Origin: Oerskovia enterophila
GTDB taxonomy: Bacteria > Actinomycetota > Actinomycetes > Actinomycetales > Cellulomonadaceae
DNA length: 64,000 bases
Direction of reading: 5' to 3'
Assembly (NCBI RefSeq): GCF_001692445.1
Contig: NZ_MAQA01000018.1
Location: 18,415 to 82,414, forward strand
Shown: piece by piece, positions 1 through 8,395 of the stretch
Layout of the letters: every line of letters begins with the position of its first letter
How positions within the stretch are numbered: the stretch's first letter is position 1
Made by a program: the position numbers and the translations under genes
Notes under the pieces: model-generated
What the model was told of the DNA's origin: nothing
The model's input: only the letters and a program-made list of their open reading frames with translations
Database searches by the model: none

Positions 1-86
1 ACGCCACCCTGCCGCTCGAGGACGTCGCCGAGGCCTACCGCCTCATGGACTCCCGCGAGTCCCTCAAGGTCGCCCTGCGGCCCTGA
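1..86 (+). CDS. C-terminal end of a zinc-dependent alcohol dehydrogenase-like protein (partial)
   Basis: Frame 3 is open from the window edge to TGA at 84-86. It encodes about 27 residues ending in EDVAEAYRLMDSRESLKV and then ALRP. That tail is typical of the C-terminus of medium-chain (zinc-dependent) alcohol/aldehyde dehydrogenases, where an E-A-Y-x-x-M-x-S helix is followed by K-V-x-L. The catalytic and NAD-binding parts lie outside the window, so substrate and metal cannot be judged. A strong hairpin at 93-120 directly follows the stop. The call rests on the tail only. Confidence 0.6.
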   Translation, partial: ATLPLEDVAEAYRLMDSRESLKVALRP

Positions 87-92
87 CCACCA

Positions 93-120
93 GAGGGTGG
101 GCGCCCCGGCGCCCACCCTC
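93..120. terminator. hairpin terminator after the dehydrogenase
   Basis: A perfect 13-bp inverted repeat (GAGGGTGGGCGCC and its complement) is separated by two bases. There is no U tract, as is usual in high-GC actinobacteria. It sits 7 bases after the stop codon and separates the dehydrogenase from the next gene. It also argues against an upstream start for that gene. Confidence 0.7.
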
Positions 121-159
121 TTCCCGTTCTGTGTCCCCGACCCCGCCCGAGGAGTGGTC

Positions 160-915
160 ATGGCTCCCACACCGTCCGCACGCGCCCACCACGACGACCT
201 GGTCCCCGACCACGTCTCGACGCTCGCCCGGACCGACCCCGAGCTCGTCGAGTGCTTCGACAGCTTCGCGTTCGGCGAGGTGCAGCGCGACGCACCCCTG
301 CCGGTGCGCACCCGGCTCATGGTCCAGCTCGCCGCGCTCATCGCCTGCGGTGCCGTGAACGAGTACCGCACGATGGCCGGCGCCGCACTGACCGTCGGCA
401 TCACGCCGGTCGAGGTCAAGGAGGTCGTCTACCAGGCGGTGCCGTACGTCGGCATGGGCCGCGTGCTCGACTTCCTGCACGCGACGAACACCCTCCTGAC
501 CGAGCACGGCGTGAGCCTGCCGCTGCCCGGCCAGTCGACGACGACCCCCGACACCCGCAAGGAGGCCGGGCTCGCGGTGCAGAAGCAGATCGTCGGCGCT
601 GCGGCCGTCGACGCGATGTACGCGAACGCGCCGGCCGACGAGCAGCACATCCAGCGGTACCTGTCCGCGAACTGCTTCGGCGATCACTACACCCGCGACG
701 GGGTCGACGTGCCCACGCGCGAGCTGCTCACCCTCGCCGTGCTGATCGCCCTCGGCGGCGCCGAGCCCCAGGTCGCCGGTCACGTCCGCGCCAACCTCAA
801 CGTCGGGAACGACCGCGCCACGCTCCTGGCGGTCATCACCCAGCTGCTGCCCTACGTGGGCTACCCGCGCACCCTCAACGCGCTGCGCGCGCTGGACGAG
901 CACGCCCCCGCCTGA
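160..915 (+). CDS. carboxymuconolactone decarboxylase (CMD) family protein, two CMD-like domains
   Basis: About 251 residues. Two CMD-type helical repeats are visible: roughly residues 40-125 (LMVQLAALIACGAVNEYRTM, then a G-I-T-P-x-E-V-K-E-V-V helix) and residues 165-250 (LLTLAVLIALGGAEPQVAGH, then QLLPYVGYPRTLNALRAL). The family includes gamma-carboxymuconolactone decarboxylase and AhpD-like peroxidase partners. The C-x-x-C pair of AhpD is absent, so peroxidase activity is not supported. Many double-domain homologues are uncharacterised. I chose ATG 160 because GAGGAG lies just upstream and a terminator hairpin (93-120) covers the more upstream in-frame start. It sits between a dehydrogenase and a DUF2255 gene, which hints at a small redox or detoxification cluster. 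That is inference only. Confidence 0.75.
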   Translation: MAPTPSARAHHDDLVPDHVSTLARTDPELVECFDSFAFGEVQRDAPLPVRTRLMVQLAALIACGAVNEYRTMAGAALTVGITPVEVKEVVYQAVPYVGMGRVLDFLHATNTLLTEHGVSLPLPGQSTTTPDTRKEAGLAVQKQIVGAAAVDAMYANAPADEQHIQRYLSANCFGDHYTRDGVDVPTRELLTLAVLIALGGAEPQVAGHVRANLNVGNDRATLLAVITQLLPYVGYPRTLNALRALDEHAPA

Positions 916-999
916 GCAGGCGAGGCGCCGCCGCACCATCGATCCTGAGGGGACGTGCAGGACCGCCGACATGGCCCCTGACCACGAAGGAGCAGCATC

Positions 1000-1365
1000 A
1001 TGAGCGACTGGAACTCCGCCGAACTTGCGGCCATCGACGCCGACGGCGAGCTACGCGTCGCCGCGCACCGCCCCGACGGGACACTGCGTACCCCCCGCAT
1101 CGTGTGGCACGTCGTCGTCGACGACCATCTGTACATCCGCTCCGTGCGGGGCACCGACGGCGCCTGGTACCGCGGCGTGCAGCGCACCGGCACGGGTCAG
1201 ATCGACTCCGGTGGAATCCGCACCGACGTGACCTTCGTCCGCGACGACAGCCATGACGACGCCATCGATGCCGCCTACCGCGCCAAGTACGGCGACGGCT
1301 CGGCCGTCGACCACATCACGGCACCCGCCGCACGGGCCACCACGCTGCGCGTCGAACCCGCCTGA
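1000..1365 (+). CDS. DUF2255 family protein
   Basis: 121 residues, starting at ATG 1000 behind GAAGGAG. The sequence has the family pattern: an N-terminal helix with a D-x-D-G-E-L-R-V strand, W-H-V-V-V-D-D-H-L-Y-I-R-S, then a G-x-x-W-Y-R-G element around residues 57-64 and a C-terminal D-x-A-Y-R-x-K-Y-G motif. This resembles the split-barrel fold of F420/FMN-dependent nitroreductase-like proteins, but no cofactor site can be assigned. It follows the CMD gene by 84 bases and could be co-transcribed with it. A hairpin at 1384-1409 ends the unit. Function unknown. Confidence 0.75.
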   Translation: MSDWNSAELAAIDADGELRVAAHRPDGTLRTPRIVWHVVVDDHLYIRSVRGTDGAWYRGVQRTGTGQIDSGGIRTDVTFVRDDSHDDAIDAAYRAKYGDGSAVDHITAPAARATTLRVEPA

Positions 1366-1383
1366 CCACCTGCCGATCCGAGC

Positions 1384-1409
1384 GCCGCCGCCAGCCCCGT
1401 GGCGGCGGC
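1384..1409 (+). terminator. hairpin terminator after the DUF2255 gene
   Basis: A 10-bp perfect inverted repeat (GCCGCCGCCA and complement) with a 6-base loop lies 18 bases after the stop codon. Confidence 0.6.
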
Positions 1410-1543
1410 CCGGCTCGTCGGCACGTTGCCGAGAGGGCGGCAGGCTCCTCGCGCTCGATCGTCCTGCCACGGTAGGACCCCGTGGCACTCGCGTCCGACG
1501 ACGGGGTGACGCCCGGACGCGAGCGCGCGCCTACCGTCGGGGT

Positions 1544-2233
1544 GTGCCCGACTCGACCTCGCTCCACGAACCCCTCGACCGCTCGCCCTTCGCACCGGTC
1601 CGTTCCCACAGACCTGGGGCGCCCACCGGACAGCCCTGGTCACGTGGCGCCGTCGTGCTCGTCACAAGCTTCCTGCTCGGGGGACTCACGTCCTTCGCCC
1701 AGGGCCTCCTGCCCGACGCCGCAGCTCCCTTCGCGAACTCCGCGAGCGGCTGGACCCTGCTCACGGCGCTCCTCGTCGCCTGGGTGGCGGGCGACCCGCG
1801 GGCCCGGACGTGGCACGCCGCAGTGTTCGGAGCCGCGAGCTTCGTGCTGCTCGTCGTCGGCTACACCGTCGCCGCCGACGTCCGCGGGTTCGTCTACGAC
1901 CCGGTGCTGTTCGGGGTCGTCGGCCTGCTCGTCGGTCCGTTCGTCGGTCTCGGAGCGGCGTGGCTGCGCGAGACGGGCGTACGCGCCGCCCTGGGCACAG
2001 CGCTGCTCGCGGGGATCGGCCTCGGCGAGTCGGTGTACGGGCTGACAACCGTGGTGGAGACGACGGGAGCCGGCTACTGGGTCGCGATCGGTCTCGTGTC
2101 GCTCGTCCTGCTCGCCGTCATGCTCGGGCGTGCACTCCGCGGCACGCTGCACGTGGCACTGACCACGGCGGGCACCGCCGTCGTCTGCGCGGCGTTCGTC
2201 CTCGCCTACCGCGCACTCGGCACGGCCGGCTGA
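1544..2233 (+). CDS. small integral membrane protein, DUF6518-like
   Basis: About 229 residues from GTG 1544. A longer in-frame reading upstream is very Arg/Pro-rich and overlaps the preceding gene, so it is rejected. After about 30 polar residues come six likely membrane helices, for example near residues 35-55 (GAVVLVTSFLLGGLTSFAQG), 68-82, 88-108, 117-135, 142-160 and 175-225. No catalytic motif is visible. The pattern matches the uncharacterised actinobacterial DUF6518 membrane family; this is recognition from memory and moderate. A TACCGT -10-like element ends 7 bases before the GTG, suggesting a leaderless transcript. It is convergent with dnaB. Confidence 0.6.
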   Translation: MPDSTSLHEPLDRSPFAPVRSHRPGAPTGQPWSRGAVVLVTSFLLGGLTSFAQGLLPDAAAPFANSASGWTLLTALLVAWVAGDPRARTWHAAVFGAASFVLLVVGYTVAADVRGFVYDPVLFGVVGLLVGPFVGLGAAWLRETGVRAALGTALLAGIGLGESVYGLTTVVETTGAGYWVAIGLVSLVLLAVMLGRALRGTLHVALTTAGTAVVCAAFVLAYRALGTAG

Positions 2234-2297
2234 CCCTGCGTCGACGGCGAGGCCGCCCGCTGCGGCGCGCGACCCGTCACGACAACAGACAGACGGG

Positions 2298-4955
2298 CTA
2301 AACCTGCATGTCCACGAATCGCGCGTAGTGCCCCTGGAACGCCACGGTGATCGTGTCGGTCGGGCCGTTACGGTGCTTGGCCACGATCAGGTCTGCCTCG
2401 CCCGCTCGCGGGGACTCCTTCTCGTACGCGTCCTCACGGTGCAGCAGGATGACCATGTCGGCGTCCTGCTCGATGCTGTTGTGGACTGCGATGCCGTTGG
2501 CCACGAAGTTGTGAGTCCCGACGACCGTCGCGTCGTAGACCGGCTTCTCGCCCTCAGGGGTGATGGACACGACCTCGTCCCACAGCAGGTCGTTGACCGC
2601 CATGATCTCGAGCTCCTCGCTTCCGAGGACGTCCGCGATCTTCCCGAGCCGCTGCCGCGAAGGCGACGCCTTGAACATCGCGCTCCCGCTGAACTGCGTC
2701 CCCATGGCCTCGGCGAACTTCCGGTGCGACATGCCGCGCTCTTCGAGGAGCACACGGACGTCGTCCCACACCTGGCGCGGCACGGTGTCGACGTTGGTGT
2801 TCGCGCGGGTGTCCCGGATGATCTCGAGGAGGCGCTCGGCGGCGGCACCGCGCTCACCGTGGACCCCGATCTCCTGGAGGAAGCGCCGCTGGTCGTCCAC
2901 GCCGGAGATGTCGAGCGTGTACCCGGTCCGGTACGCGCCCTTTGGGGTAGCTGTGCGTAGGCGGGTGGAGATGCCGAAGCGCAGCAACAGGCGGGACAGA
3001 CCGTCGACGAGCTGTCGTGAGGTCGAGGCGTAGTAGATGCGGCCGCTGCGGCCGCTGGCGTTGACGGTCACCGAACCGTCGGTCGCCCAGATGTGCCGGA
3101 TGAAGAGCGCGATCTGCTCCTTCGGCAGGTGGAACACGGTCGAGGGCACGAACTTCTCGTGGCTCCGCGCTCCGAAGAGTCCCAGGTCGTCGAGCCACTC
3201 GGCGACGGGGTTCCGCTTGCCACGGGCCAGTCGGTAGGGCGCCGGGAGCCGCAGCGTGGTGCAGCGGGCGACCGCGTACTCGTCGCGGATCGGGGTGATG
3301 CCGAAGGCGCCCGCGGCCTCCGAGACGACCGCGAGGTTCTTCTCGTCGATCGACGCGTAGCGGATGGGTTGGCGCTTCACGAACGAGCCGTCGCCGAGCA
3401 TGTGCGCGAGCATGACGACCTTGCGGTCGTCCCACGCGACGTTCTGCTCCGGCCCCGGGACGTGGCGGGGCACGCCGAGGCGCGAGCCCACCTGCAGCTC
3501 ACCGAGCGGCGTCCAGCCCTCGTACGTGAGGAACGGGTGGTTCGCGGTCGCGCTGATCTCCTTGCCGGAGGCCAGCCTGAGGCGGAACGTCTCGCGCGTC
3601 CCGGTGGGGAACACGTGCGTGAGGTGGCGTCGTACGTACTGGAGTCGTTCGTTGAGCGCCCACACGGGGACGTCCTTGGCACCGAGCGCGTAGAGCTCGC
3701 CCATCGTCGTCTCGGCGCCCGTGTCCGCTCGCAGGATCCTGGTGTCCTCGGTGAGGCAACCCGACTCACGCAGGTCGCTCATCGCAGGCTTCTTGTCCGT
3801 ACGCTGCTCAGCGCCACGGTTCAGCTGCGAGATCGCGATGACCGGCACCTCGAGCTCCTTCGCGAGGAGCTTGAGCGCACGGGAGAACTCCGAGACCTCC
3901 TGCTGGCGGGACTCGACGCGCTTGCCCGACGTCATGAGCTGGAGGTAGTCGATCACGACGAGCTTGAGGTCGTGCTTCTGCTTGAGCCGGCGGCACTTGG
4001 CGCGGATCTCCATGAGCGACATGTTGGGCGAGTCGTCGATGAACAGCGGCGCCTCGGAGATCTTTCCCATGGTGCCGGCGAGCTTCTGCCAGTCGTCCTC
4101 GCCCATGGAGCCGTTGCGCATCTTCTGCAGGTGGATGCGGGCCTCGGCAGCCAACAGACGCATCGTGATCTCGTTGCGGCTCATCTCGAGCGAGAACACG
4201 ACGGAGGTCATGTTGTGCTTGATCGATGCCGACCTGACGATGTCGATTCCCAGCGTGCTCTTCCCGATCGCCGGACGTGCCGCGATCACGATCATCTGCC
4301 CGGGGTGCAGCCCGTTGGTCAGCCGGTCGAGGTCGGCGAAGCCCGTCGGCACCCCGACCATGCCCTCGCCGCGGTGCCCTGCGGCCTCGATCTCGTCGAC
4401 CGTCCCGCCGATGACCTCGCCCAGCACGATGTAGTCCTCGGCCGTGCGGCGCTCGGTGACCGCGTAGACCTCGGCCTGCGCGTTGTTGACCACGTCGTCG
4501 ACGTCGCCGCCGTCGGTCGCGTAGCCCAGCTGGACGATCCTGGTCCCGGCCTCGACGAGGCGTCGCAGCACGGCGCGCTCGCGCACGATGCGCGCGTAGT
4601 AGCCCGCGTTCGCGGCCGTGGGGACCATGGCCATGAGGTCGTGGATGTAAGGCGCGCCACCGATCCTGCCCAGCTCGCCGCGGCGCGTGAGCTCGGCGAC
4701 GACCGTGATGGCGTCCGCGGGCTCACCGCGTCCGTAGAGGTCGATGACGACGTCGTAGATCGACTCGTGCGCAGGCTTGTAGAAGTCGGTGCCGCGGATC
4801 TGCTCGATCACGTCCGCGATGGCGTCCTTGGACAGCAGCATGCCTCCGAGCACGCTCTGCTCGGCGGCGATGTCCTGCGGCGGGGTGCGGTCGAACCCGG
4901 GACCGCCGCTGCCTGCGGGCGGTCCAAAGCTCGACTCGAGCTCGTCGATCGACAT
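2298..4955 (-). CDS. dnaB: replicative DNA helicase DnaB, interrupted by an intein
   Basis: 885 residues as translated. The extein residues 1-399 and 827-885 give a normal-sized DnaB of 458 residues. The N-terminal primase-interacting domain covers about 25-130 (TPPQDIAAEQSVLGGMLLSK). A RecA-like helicase domain follows, with Walker A RPAIGKST at 227-234 and motif H3 LKLVVIDYLQLMTSG. The conserved H4 block SDLRESG/SIEQDAD is split by the intein after residue 399. The protein unwinds DNA ahead of the replisome. Its likely loader here is the DciA-like gene at 42886. The start is ATG 4955. A TAGAAC -10-like element lies upstream on the minus strand, near 5010-5015, and a DnaA-box cluster (5148-5225) lies farther upstream. 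It follows the rpsF-rplI operon on the same strand, as in mycobacteria, but the plus-strand MATE gene stands between them. Confidence 0.97.
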   Translation of the reverse strand: MSIDELESSFGPPAGSGGPGFDRTPPQDIAAEQSVLGGMLLSKDAIADVIEQIRGTDFYKPAHESIYDVVIDLYGRGEPADAITVVAELTRRGELGRIGGAPYIHDLMAMVPTAANAGYYARIVRERAVLRRLVEAGTRIVQLGYATDGGDVDDVVNNAQAEVYAVTERRTAEDYIVLGEVIGGTVDEIEAAGHRGEGMVGVPTGFADLDRLTNGLHPGQMIVIAARPAIGKSTLGIDIVRSASIKHNMTSVVFSLEMSRNEITMRLLAAEARIHLQKMRNGSMGEDDWQKLAGTMGKISEAPLFIDDSPNMSLMEIRAKCRRLKQKHDLKLVVIDYLQLMTSGKRVESRQQEVSEFSRALKLLAKELEVPVIAISQLNRGAEQRTDKKPAMSDLRESGCLTEDTRILRADTGAETTMGELYALGAKDVPVWALNERLQYVRRHLTHVFPTGTRETFRLRLASGKEISATANHPFLTYEGWTPLGELQVGSRLGVPRHVPGPEQNVAWDDRKVVMLAHMLGDGSFVKRQPIRYASIDEKNLAVVSEAAGAFGITPIRDEYAVARCTTLRLPAPYRLARGKRNPVAEWLDDLGLFGARSHEKFVPSTVFHLPKEQIALFIRHIWATDGSVTVNASGRSGRIYYASTSRQLVDGLSRLLLRFGISTRLRTATPKGAYRTGYTLDISGVDDQRRFLQEIGVHGERGAAAERLLEIIRDTRANTNVDTVPRQVWDDVRVLLEERGMSHRKFAEAMGTQFSGSAMFKASPSRQRLGKIADVLGSEELEIMAVNDLLWDEVVSITPEGEKPVYDATVVGTHNFVANGIAVHNSIEQDADMVILLHREDAYEKESPRAGEADLIVAKHRNGPTDTITVAFQGHYARFVDMQV
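2478..3758 (-). other. DnaB intein (427 residues) with LAGLIDADG homing endonuclease and HTH-like insert
   Basis: The intein spans residues 400-826 of the DnaB precursor. It starts at Cys400 (CLTEDTRIL) and ends with His825-Asn826. The first residue of the C-extein is Ser827, a normal +1 nucleophile. Block B is T-A-N-H at 470-473. Block F is near 803-820. Two LAGLIDADG-type motifs, HMLGDGSF (518-525) and RHIWATDGS (620-628), both keep their Asp (522 and 626), so the endonuclease looks intact. Residues about 730-780 (RGMSHRKFAEAMG, then RLGKIADVLGSEE) resemble a helix-turn-helix placed between endonuclease and C-terminal splicing block. The insertion point in H4 (ESG/SIEQ) is the one I recall for the Synechocystis DnaB intein. 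Confidence 0.93.
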
Positions 4956-5282
4956 GCGGGCCCCTCACTCCCCCGGCACGGCCGGGTATCGTCCTGCGTC
5001 GCACGTCTGTTCTACTCCGGCCCACCGACACGCCTGCGCCCGCATCGTCGAGGGGTATCGCTGGTGGTGCACCGTCGACCGTTCGGAAGGCCCGAGCATG
5101 CGCGACTCAGCGACACTAGATCGCGCTCCCACAGCCCGCAAACGGCCCTGTTCACAGAGGTGTGGACAGCCTGTGGACAGAGGCCCCCATGCTGTTCACA
5201 GGCTTGTGGACAACCATGTGGACAAGTGACCAGTTTTCCCCTGTACAGCCCTGGGAGCAGCCAGTTCACTAGGCTCAGCCAT
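4956..5282. other. gene-free divergent interval dnaB / MATE exporter
   Basis: This 327-base interval has no credible gene. It holds the dnaB promoter side (a TAGAAC-like -10 around 5010-5015 on the minus strand), a dense DnaA-box cluster (5148-5225) and, next to the exporter, a TAGGCT -10 element at 5270-5275 that predicts leaderless transcription from the GTG at 5283. Confidence 0.6.
5148..5225. promoter_or_regulatory. cluster of six DnaA-box-like 9-mers outside oriC
   Basis: In 78 bp I read two perfect TGTGGACAA boxes (5205-5213 and 5217-5225, the complement of TTGTCCACA). There are two TGTGGACAG (5161-5169, 5172-5180; 8 of 9) and two CTGTTCACA (5148-5156, 5192-5200; 7 of 9). The perfect boxes are 12 bp apart, start to start. 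The cluster lies about 180 bp upstream of dnaB and 60 bp upstream of the MATE start, some 33 kb from oriC. DnaA binding is inferred, not shown. Confidence 0.65.
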
Positions 5283-6794
5283 GTGGACGAAGAAATTTCC
5301 GGCAACACGCCGCCGACACGCCAGCCCTCCCCCGGTCAGGGCGAGGACACCGGTCGTTCACCCCGTTCATCCGAGCACCGCCCCCAGGACACCCGGGAGG
5401 CATCGGCCGCCGCGCAGTCACCTGGTTCGTCCACAGGGCCTGTGGAGACACCCGCCGGGTCCCCGCCCCAGCCTCCCAGCCGTCGCCTCATCGACAAGCA
5501 GATCCTGGCCCTCGCGGTCCCGGCCCTGGGGGCGCTCGTCGCGGAGCCGATCTTCGTGCTCGTGGACAGCGCCGTCGTCGGGCACCTGGGGACCGCACAG
5601 CTCGCCGGGCTCTCCCTCGCGTCCACGGTCCTCCTGACCCTCGTCGGCCTGTGCGTGTTCCTCGCGTACGCGACCACCGCGGCCGTGGCCCGGCGCATCG
5701 GCGCGGGGCACCGGCGCGAGGCGCTCCAGTCCGGCATCGACGGCATGTGGCTCGCGCTCGGGCTGGGCCTCGTGCTCGCCGCCGCCCTGTGGTTCGGCGG
5801 CGGCTGGGCGATCGGCGCGATGGGCGGCACGGGCGAGGTCGCGCACCACGCCCTGGTGTACCTGCGGTGGTCGGGCCTGGGCCTGCCCGGCATGCTCGTC
5901 GTCCTGGCGTCCACGGGCGTGCTGCGCGGACTCCAGGACACCCGCACGCCCCTCTACGTCGCCGCCGGGGGCGCGACGTTCAACGCGATCCTCAACGTCG
6001 TGCTCGTGTACGGCGTGGGCCTCGGCATCGCCGGCTCGGGGATCGGGACCGCCGTCGCCCAGCTGACCATGGGCGCGGTGCTCGGCGTCGTCGTCGTGCG
6101 CGGTGCCCGACGCGAGGGCGCCTCGCTCCGCCCCGCCGCAGGAGGTATCTGGTCCAACGCGCGCGCGGGTGCGCCGCTGTTCGTCCGCACGCTCTCGCTG
6201 CGCCTCGCGATCCTCCTGACGGTCTTCGTCGCGACGGGCCTGGGCGAGGTCACGCTCGCCGGCTACCAGGTGGTCGCGTCGGTGTGGGGTCTCGCGGCGT
6301 TCGCGCTCGACGCCCTCGCGATCGCGGCGCAGGCCCTGGTGGGGCACGGCCTGGGCGCCGGGGACCGGTCGCACGTGCGCTCGGTCCTGCGCCGCACGCT
6401 CCAGTGGGGCGTCGCGGCAGGGGCGCTGCTCGGTCTGGTCATGGCCGTGGGCGGCTGGTGGTTCGCGCTGTTCTTCACGTCCGACCCCGACGTCCGCACC
6501 GCCGTCGCGCTCGGCATGGCCGTGTGCGGGTTGCTGCTGCCCATGGCGGGGTGGGTGTTCGTCCTCGACGGGGTGCTCATCGGGGCCGGGGACGGCCGCT
6601 ACCTCGCGTGGGCCGGCATGGTCACGTTCGTCGTGTACGTGCCGTTCGCGCTGGCGGTCCGTGAGCTCGCGCCCGACGGCGCCGCGGGCCTCGCGTGGCT
6701 GTGGGCGGCCTTCGCAGGGGTCTTCATGGCGGCGCGCGCACTCACCACGGGCCTCAGGGCGCGCGGCGACCGGTGGATGGTCACGGGGGCCTGA
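5283..6794 (+). CDS. MATE family multidrug/toxin efflux transporter (DinF-like)
   Basis: About 503 residues from GTG 5283. The conserved MATE core starts near residue 67 (RRLIDKQILALAVPALGALV) and contains A-E-P-I-F-V-L-V-D-S-A-V-V-G-H-L-G, characteristic of DinF-type MATE proteins. About 12 membrane helices follow. These antiporters extrude cationic drugs or toxic metabolites using a Na+ or H+ gradient. The start is uncertain: GTG 5283 has a TAGGCT element 7 bases upstream (leaderless), whereas GTG 5442 would give a typical 450-residue protein. The extra N-terminus is Pro/Ser/Gln-rich and likely disordered. It is convergent with rplI, with a shared terminator at 6816-6855. Confidence 0.88.
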   Translation: MDEEISGNTPPTRQPSPGQGEDTGRSPRSSEHRPQDTREASAAAQSPGSSTGPVETPAGSPPQPPSRRLIDKQILALAVPALGALVAEPIFVLVDSAVVGHLGTAQLAGLSLASTVLLTLVGLCVFLAYATTAAVARRIGAGHRREALQSGIDGMWLALGLGLVLAAALWFGGGWAIGAMGGTGEVAHHALVYLRWSGLGLPGMLVVLASTGVLRGLQDTRTPLYVAAGGATFNAILNVVLVYGVGLGIAGSGIGTAVAQLTMGAVLGVVVVRGARREGASLRPAAGGIWSNARAGAPLFVRTLSLRLAILLTVFVATGLGEVTLAGYQVVASVWGLAAFALDALAIAAQALVGHGLGAGDRSHVRSVLRRTLQWGVAAGALLGLVMAVGGWWFALFFTSDPDVRTAVALGMAVCGLLLPMAGWVFVLDGVLIGAGDGRYLAWAGMVTFVVYVPFALAVRELAPDGAAGLAWLWAAFAGVFMAARALTTGLRARGDRWMVTGA

Positions 6795-6815
6795 GGAGGC
6801 CTGCCTCGGGAACGC

Positions 6816-6855
6816 CGACGGCCCGGCCCCCTCCGCAGAGGGGACCGGGCCGTCG
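6816..6855. terminator. bidirectional terminator between MATE gene and rplI
   Basis: An inverted repeat with 15-base arms (CGACGGCCCGG plus four more bases), one G-T pair and a 10-base loop. It sits between two convergent genes and can serve both strands. Confidence 0.75.
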
Positions 6856-6906
6856 GGTGAGATCTCCGATCCATCCATCCCTCACGGGACAGGGGCGATC
6901 AGTCGA

Positions 6907-7356
6907 TCAGGCAGCCACCACGTTGACCGCGATGTTCGCCGAGACCTCGGCGTGCAGGCGGATGGTGACCGTGTACGAACCGGTCGACTTGATCGGCTGG
7001 CCGATCTCGATCTTGCGCTTGTCGACGGACGGGCCGCCGACGGCCTTGACGGCCTCGGCGATGTCACCGGTGGTGACAGCGCCGAACAGACGGCCGCCCT
7101 GGCCCGCCTTGGCCTTCACGACGACAGGCTTCGACTGCAGCGAGTCGCGCGTCGCCTTGGCCTCGTCGAGCGTCGCGATCTCGCGAGCCTTGCGTGCCTT
7201 GCGGATCGCAGAGATCTGCGACTCGGCACCCTTGGACCACCCGGTCGCCAGACCACGGGGCACGAGGAAGTTACGGGCGTACCCGTCCTTGACCTCGACC
7301 ACGTCGCCGGGCTCGCCCAGGCCGGTGACCTCGTGGGTCAGAATGAGCTTTGCCAT
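6907..7356 (-). CDS. rplI: 50S ribosomal protein L9
   Basis: 149 residues, the normal length for L9. The N-terminal domain starts [20 protein letters not shown] and contains [16 protein letters not shown], the L9 rRNA-binding signature. A long connecting helix (about 40-75) leads to the C-terminal domain with G-R-L-F-G-A-V-T at about 87-94. L9 binds domain V of 23S rRNA at the base of the L1 stalk. It is last in the rpsF-ssb-rpsR-rplI operon, 17 bases after rpsR, and is followed by a strong terminator. Confidence 0.98.
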   Translation of the reverse strand: MAKLILTHEVTGLGEPGDVVEVKDGYARNFLVPRGLATGWSKGAESQISAIRKARKAREIATLDEAKATRDSLQSKPVVVKAKAGQGGRLFGAVTTGDIAEAVKAVGGPSVDKRKIEIGQPIKSTGSYTVTIRLHAEVSANIAVNVVAA

Positions 7357-7373
7357 GTTCTATCCCCTCTCGA

Positions 7374-7610
7374 TCAGCGTGCGGACGACGAGTACGGCAG
7401 GAGTGCCATCTCGCGGGCGTTCTTGACGGCACGTGCGATCTGGCGCTGCTCCTGGACGGAGACGCCGGTCACGCGACGGGCACGGATCTTCCCGCGGTCG
7501 GAGATGAACTTCCGCAGCAGGGTCGTGTCCTTGTAGTCGACCGACTCGATCTTCGCCGACTTCAGGGGGTTGGACTTCTTCTTGGGCTTGCGCACCACTG
7601 GCTTCGCCAT
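7374..7610 (-). CDS. rpsR: 30S ribosomal protein S18
   Basis: 78 residues with the S18 core [26 protein letters not shown] at about 25-50. ATG 7610 is preceded by GAAGGAG. S18 pairs with S6 on the 30S platform, and rpsF lies in the same operon. It lacks the Cys-rich zinc pattern of C+ paralogues: only R-R-V-T-G-V-S-V-Q follows the core. It is therefore of the zinc-independent type as far as I can see, though its surroundings are those of the main copy. Confidence 0.97.
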   Translation of the reverse strand: MAKPVVRKPKKKSNPLKSAKIESVDYKDTTLLRKFISDRGKIRARRVTGVSVQEQRQIARAVKNAREMALLPYSSSAR

Positions 7611-7707
7611 GGTGTTGCTCCTTCACAAGGTGCTATCCCCGGCCGGGGCGAGTGCCGTCGTCGGGCACCTGCCCTGCCGGGAAGGGTTTGTCTGGGGTGA
7701 GCGGTGA

Positions 7708-8247
7708 CTAGAAGGGGGGCTCGTCCGAGAACGAGGCACCACCCGACGACGCGGGGCCAGCCGTGGCCCACGGGTCGTCGTTGCTCTGCTGGCCACCGCC
7801 GGAAGCGCTGAATCCGCCGCCGCCGCTCGAAGCGCCGCCGCCGCCGAAACCGCCGCCACCACCGAAGTTGCCGCCACCCGAGCGCTGGGCCCGGGTGACC
7901 TTCGCGGAGGCGTACTTCAGGGAAGGACCGATCTCCTCCACCTGCAGCTCGACGACCGTGCGCTTCTCCCCCTCGCGGGTCTCGTACGAACGCTGGACCA
8001 GACGGCCCTGAACGATGACGCGCATGCCCTTGGTCAAGGACTCGGCGACGTTCTCCGCGGCCTCGCGCCAGATCGAGCAGCGCATGAACAGCGTGTCGCC
8101 GTCCTTCCACTCGTTGCTCTGGCGGTCGAAGGTGCGCGGCGTGGACGCCACGGTGAAGTTGGCGACGGCAGCCCCCGCAGGGGTGAAGCGAAGCTCCGGG
8201 TCCCCGGTCAGGTTCCCGACCACCGTTATGACGGTTTCACCAGCCAT
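7708..8247 (-). CDS. ssb: single-stranded DNA-binding protein
   Basis: 179 residues. The OB fold covers about 1-115 ([20 protein letters not shown], then [20 protein letters not shown]). A Gly-rich flexible linker follows ([15 protein letters not shown]). The acidic-hydrophobic tail ends DEPPF, the tip that recruits replication and repair partners. It coats single-stranded DNA at forks and in recombination. Its place between rpsF and rpsR is the usual bacterial arrangement. A 97-base gap precedes rpsR and a 148-base gap follows rpsF, so an internal promoter is possible. Confidence 0.97.
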   Translation of the reverse strand: MAGETVITVVGNLTGDPELRFTPAGAAVANFTVASTPRTFDRQSNEWKDGDTLFMRCSIWREAAENVAESLTKGMRVIVQGRLVQRSYETREGEKRTVVELQVEEIGPSLKYASAKVTRAQRSGGGNFGGGGGFGGGGASSGGGGFSASGGGQQSNDDPWATAGPASSGGASFSDEPPF

Positions 8248-8395
8248 GCCAGCTCCTCATTGTTCGTTACGTATCGAAGACTCTTCGAAGGGGATGACCC
8301 CCGTCCGCGGACATCCCACCACGTGCCACTGACGCTGTCCTGGGGACGCGCAGCGCACCGGAGGTGCCACGAGGGAAGTCAGAAGTGCGGGGTGA

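Noticed and set aside
3093..5282. Long plus-strand open frame upstream of the MATE gene
   Set aside because: It is antisense to dnaB and composed of Arg/Asp/Leu/Val-rich shadow sequence; only the part after 5283 matches MATE.
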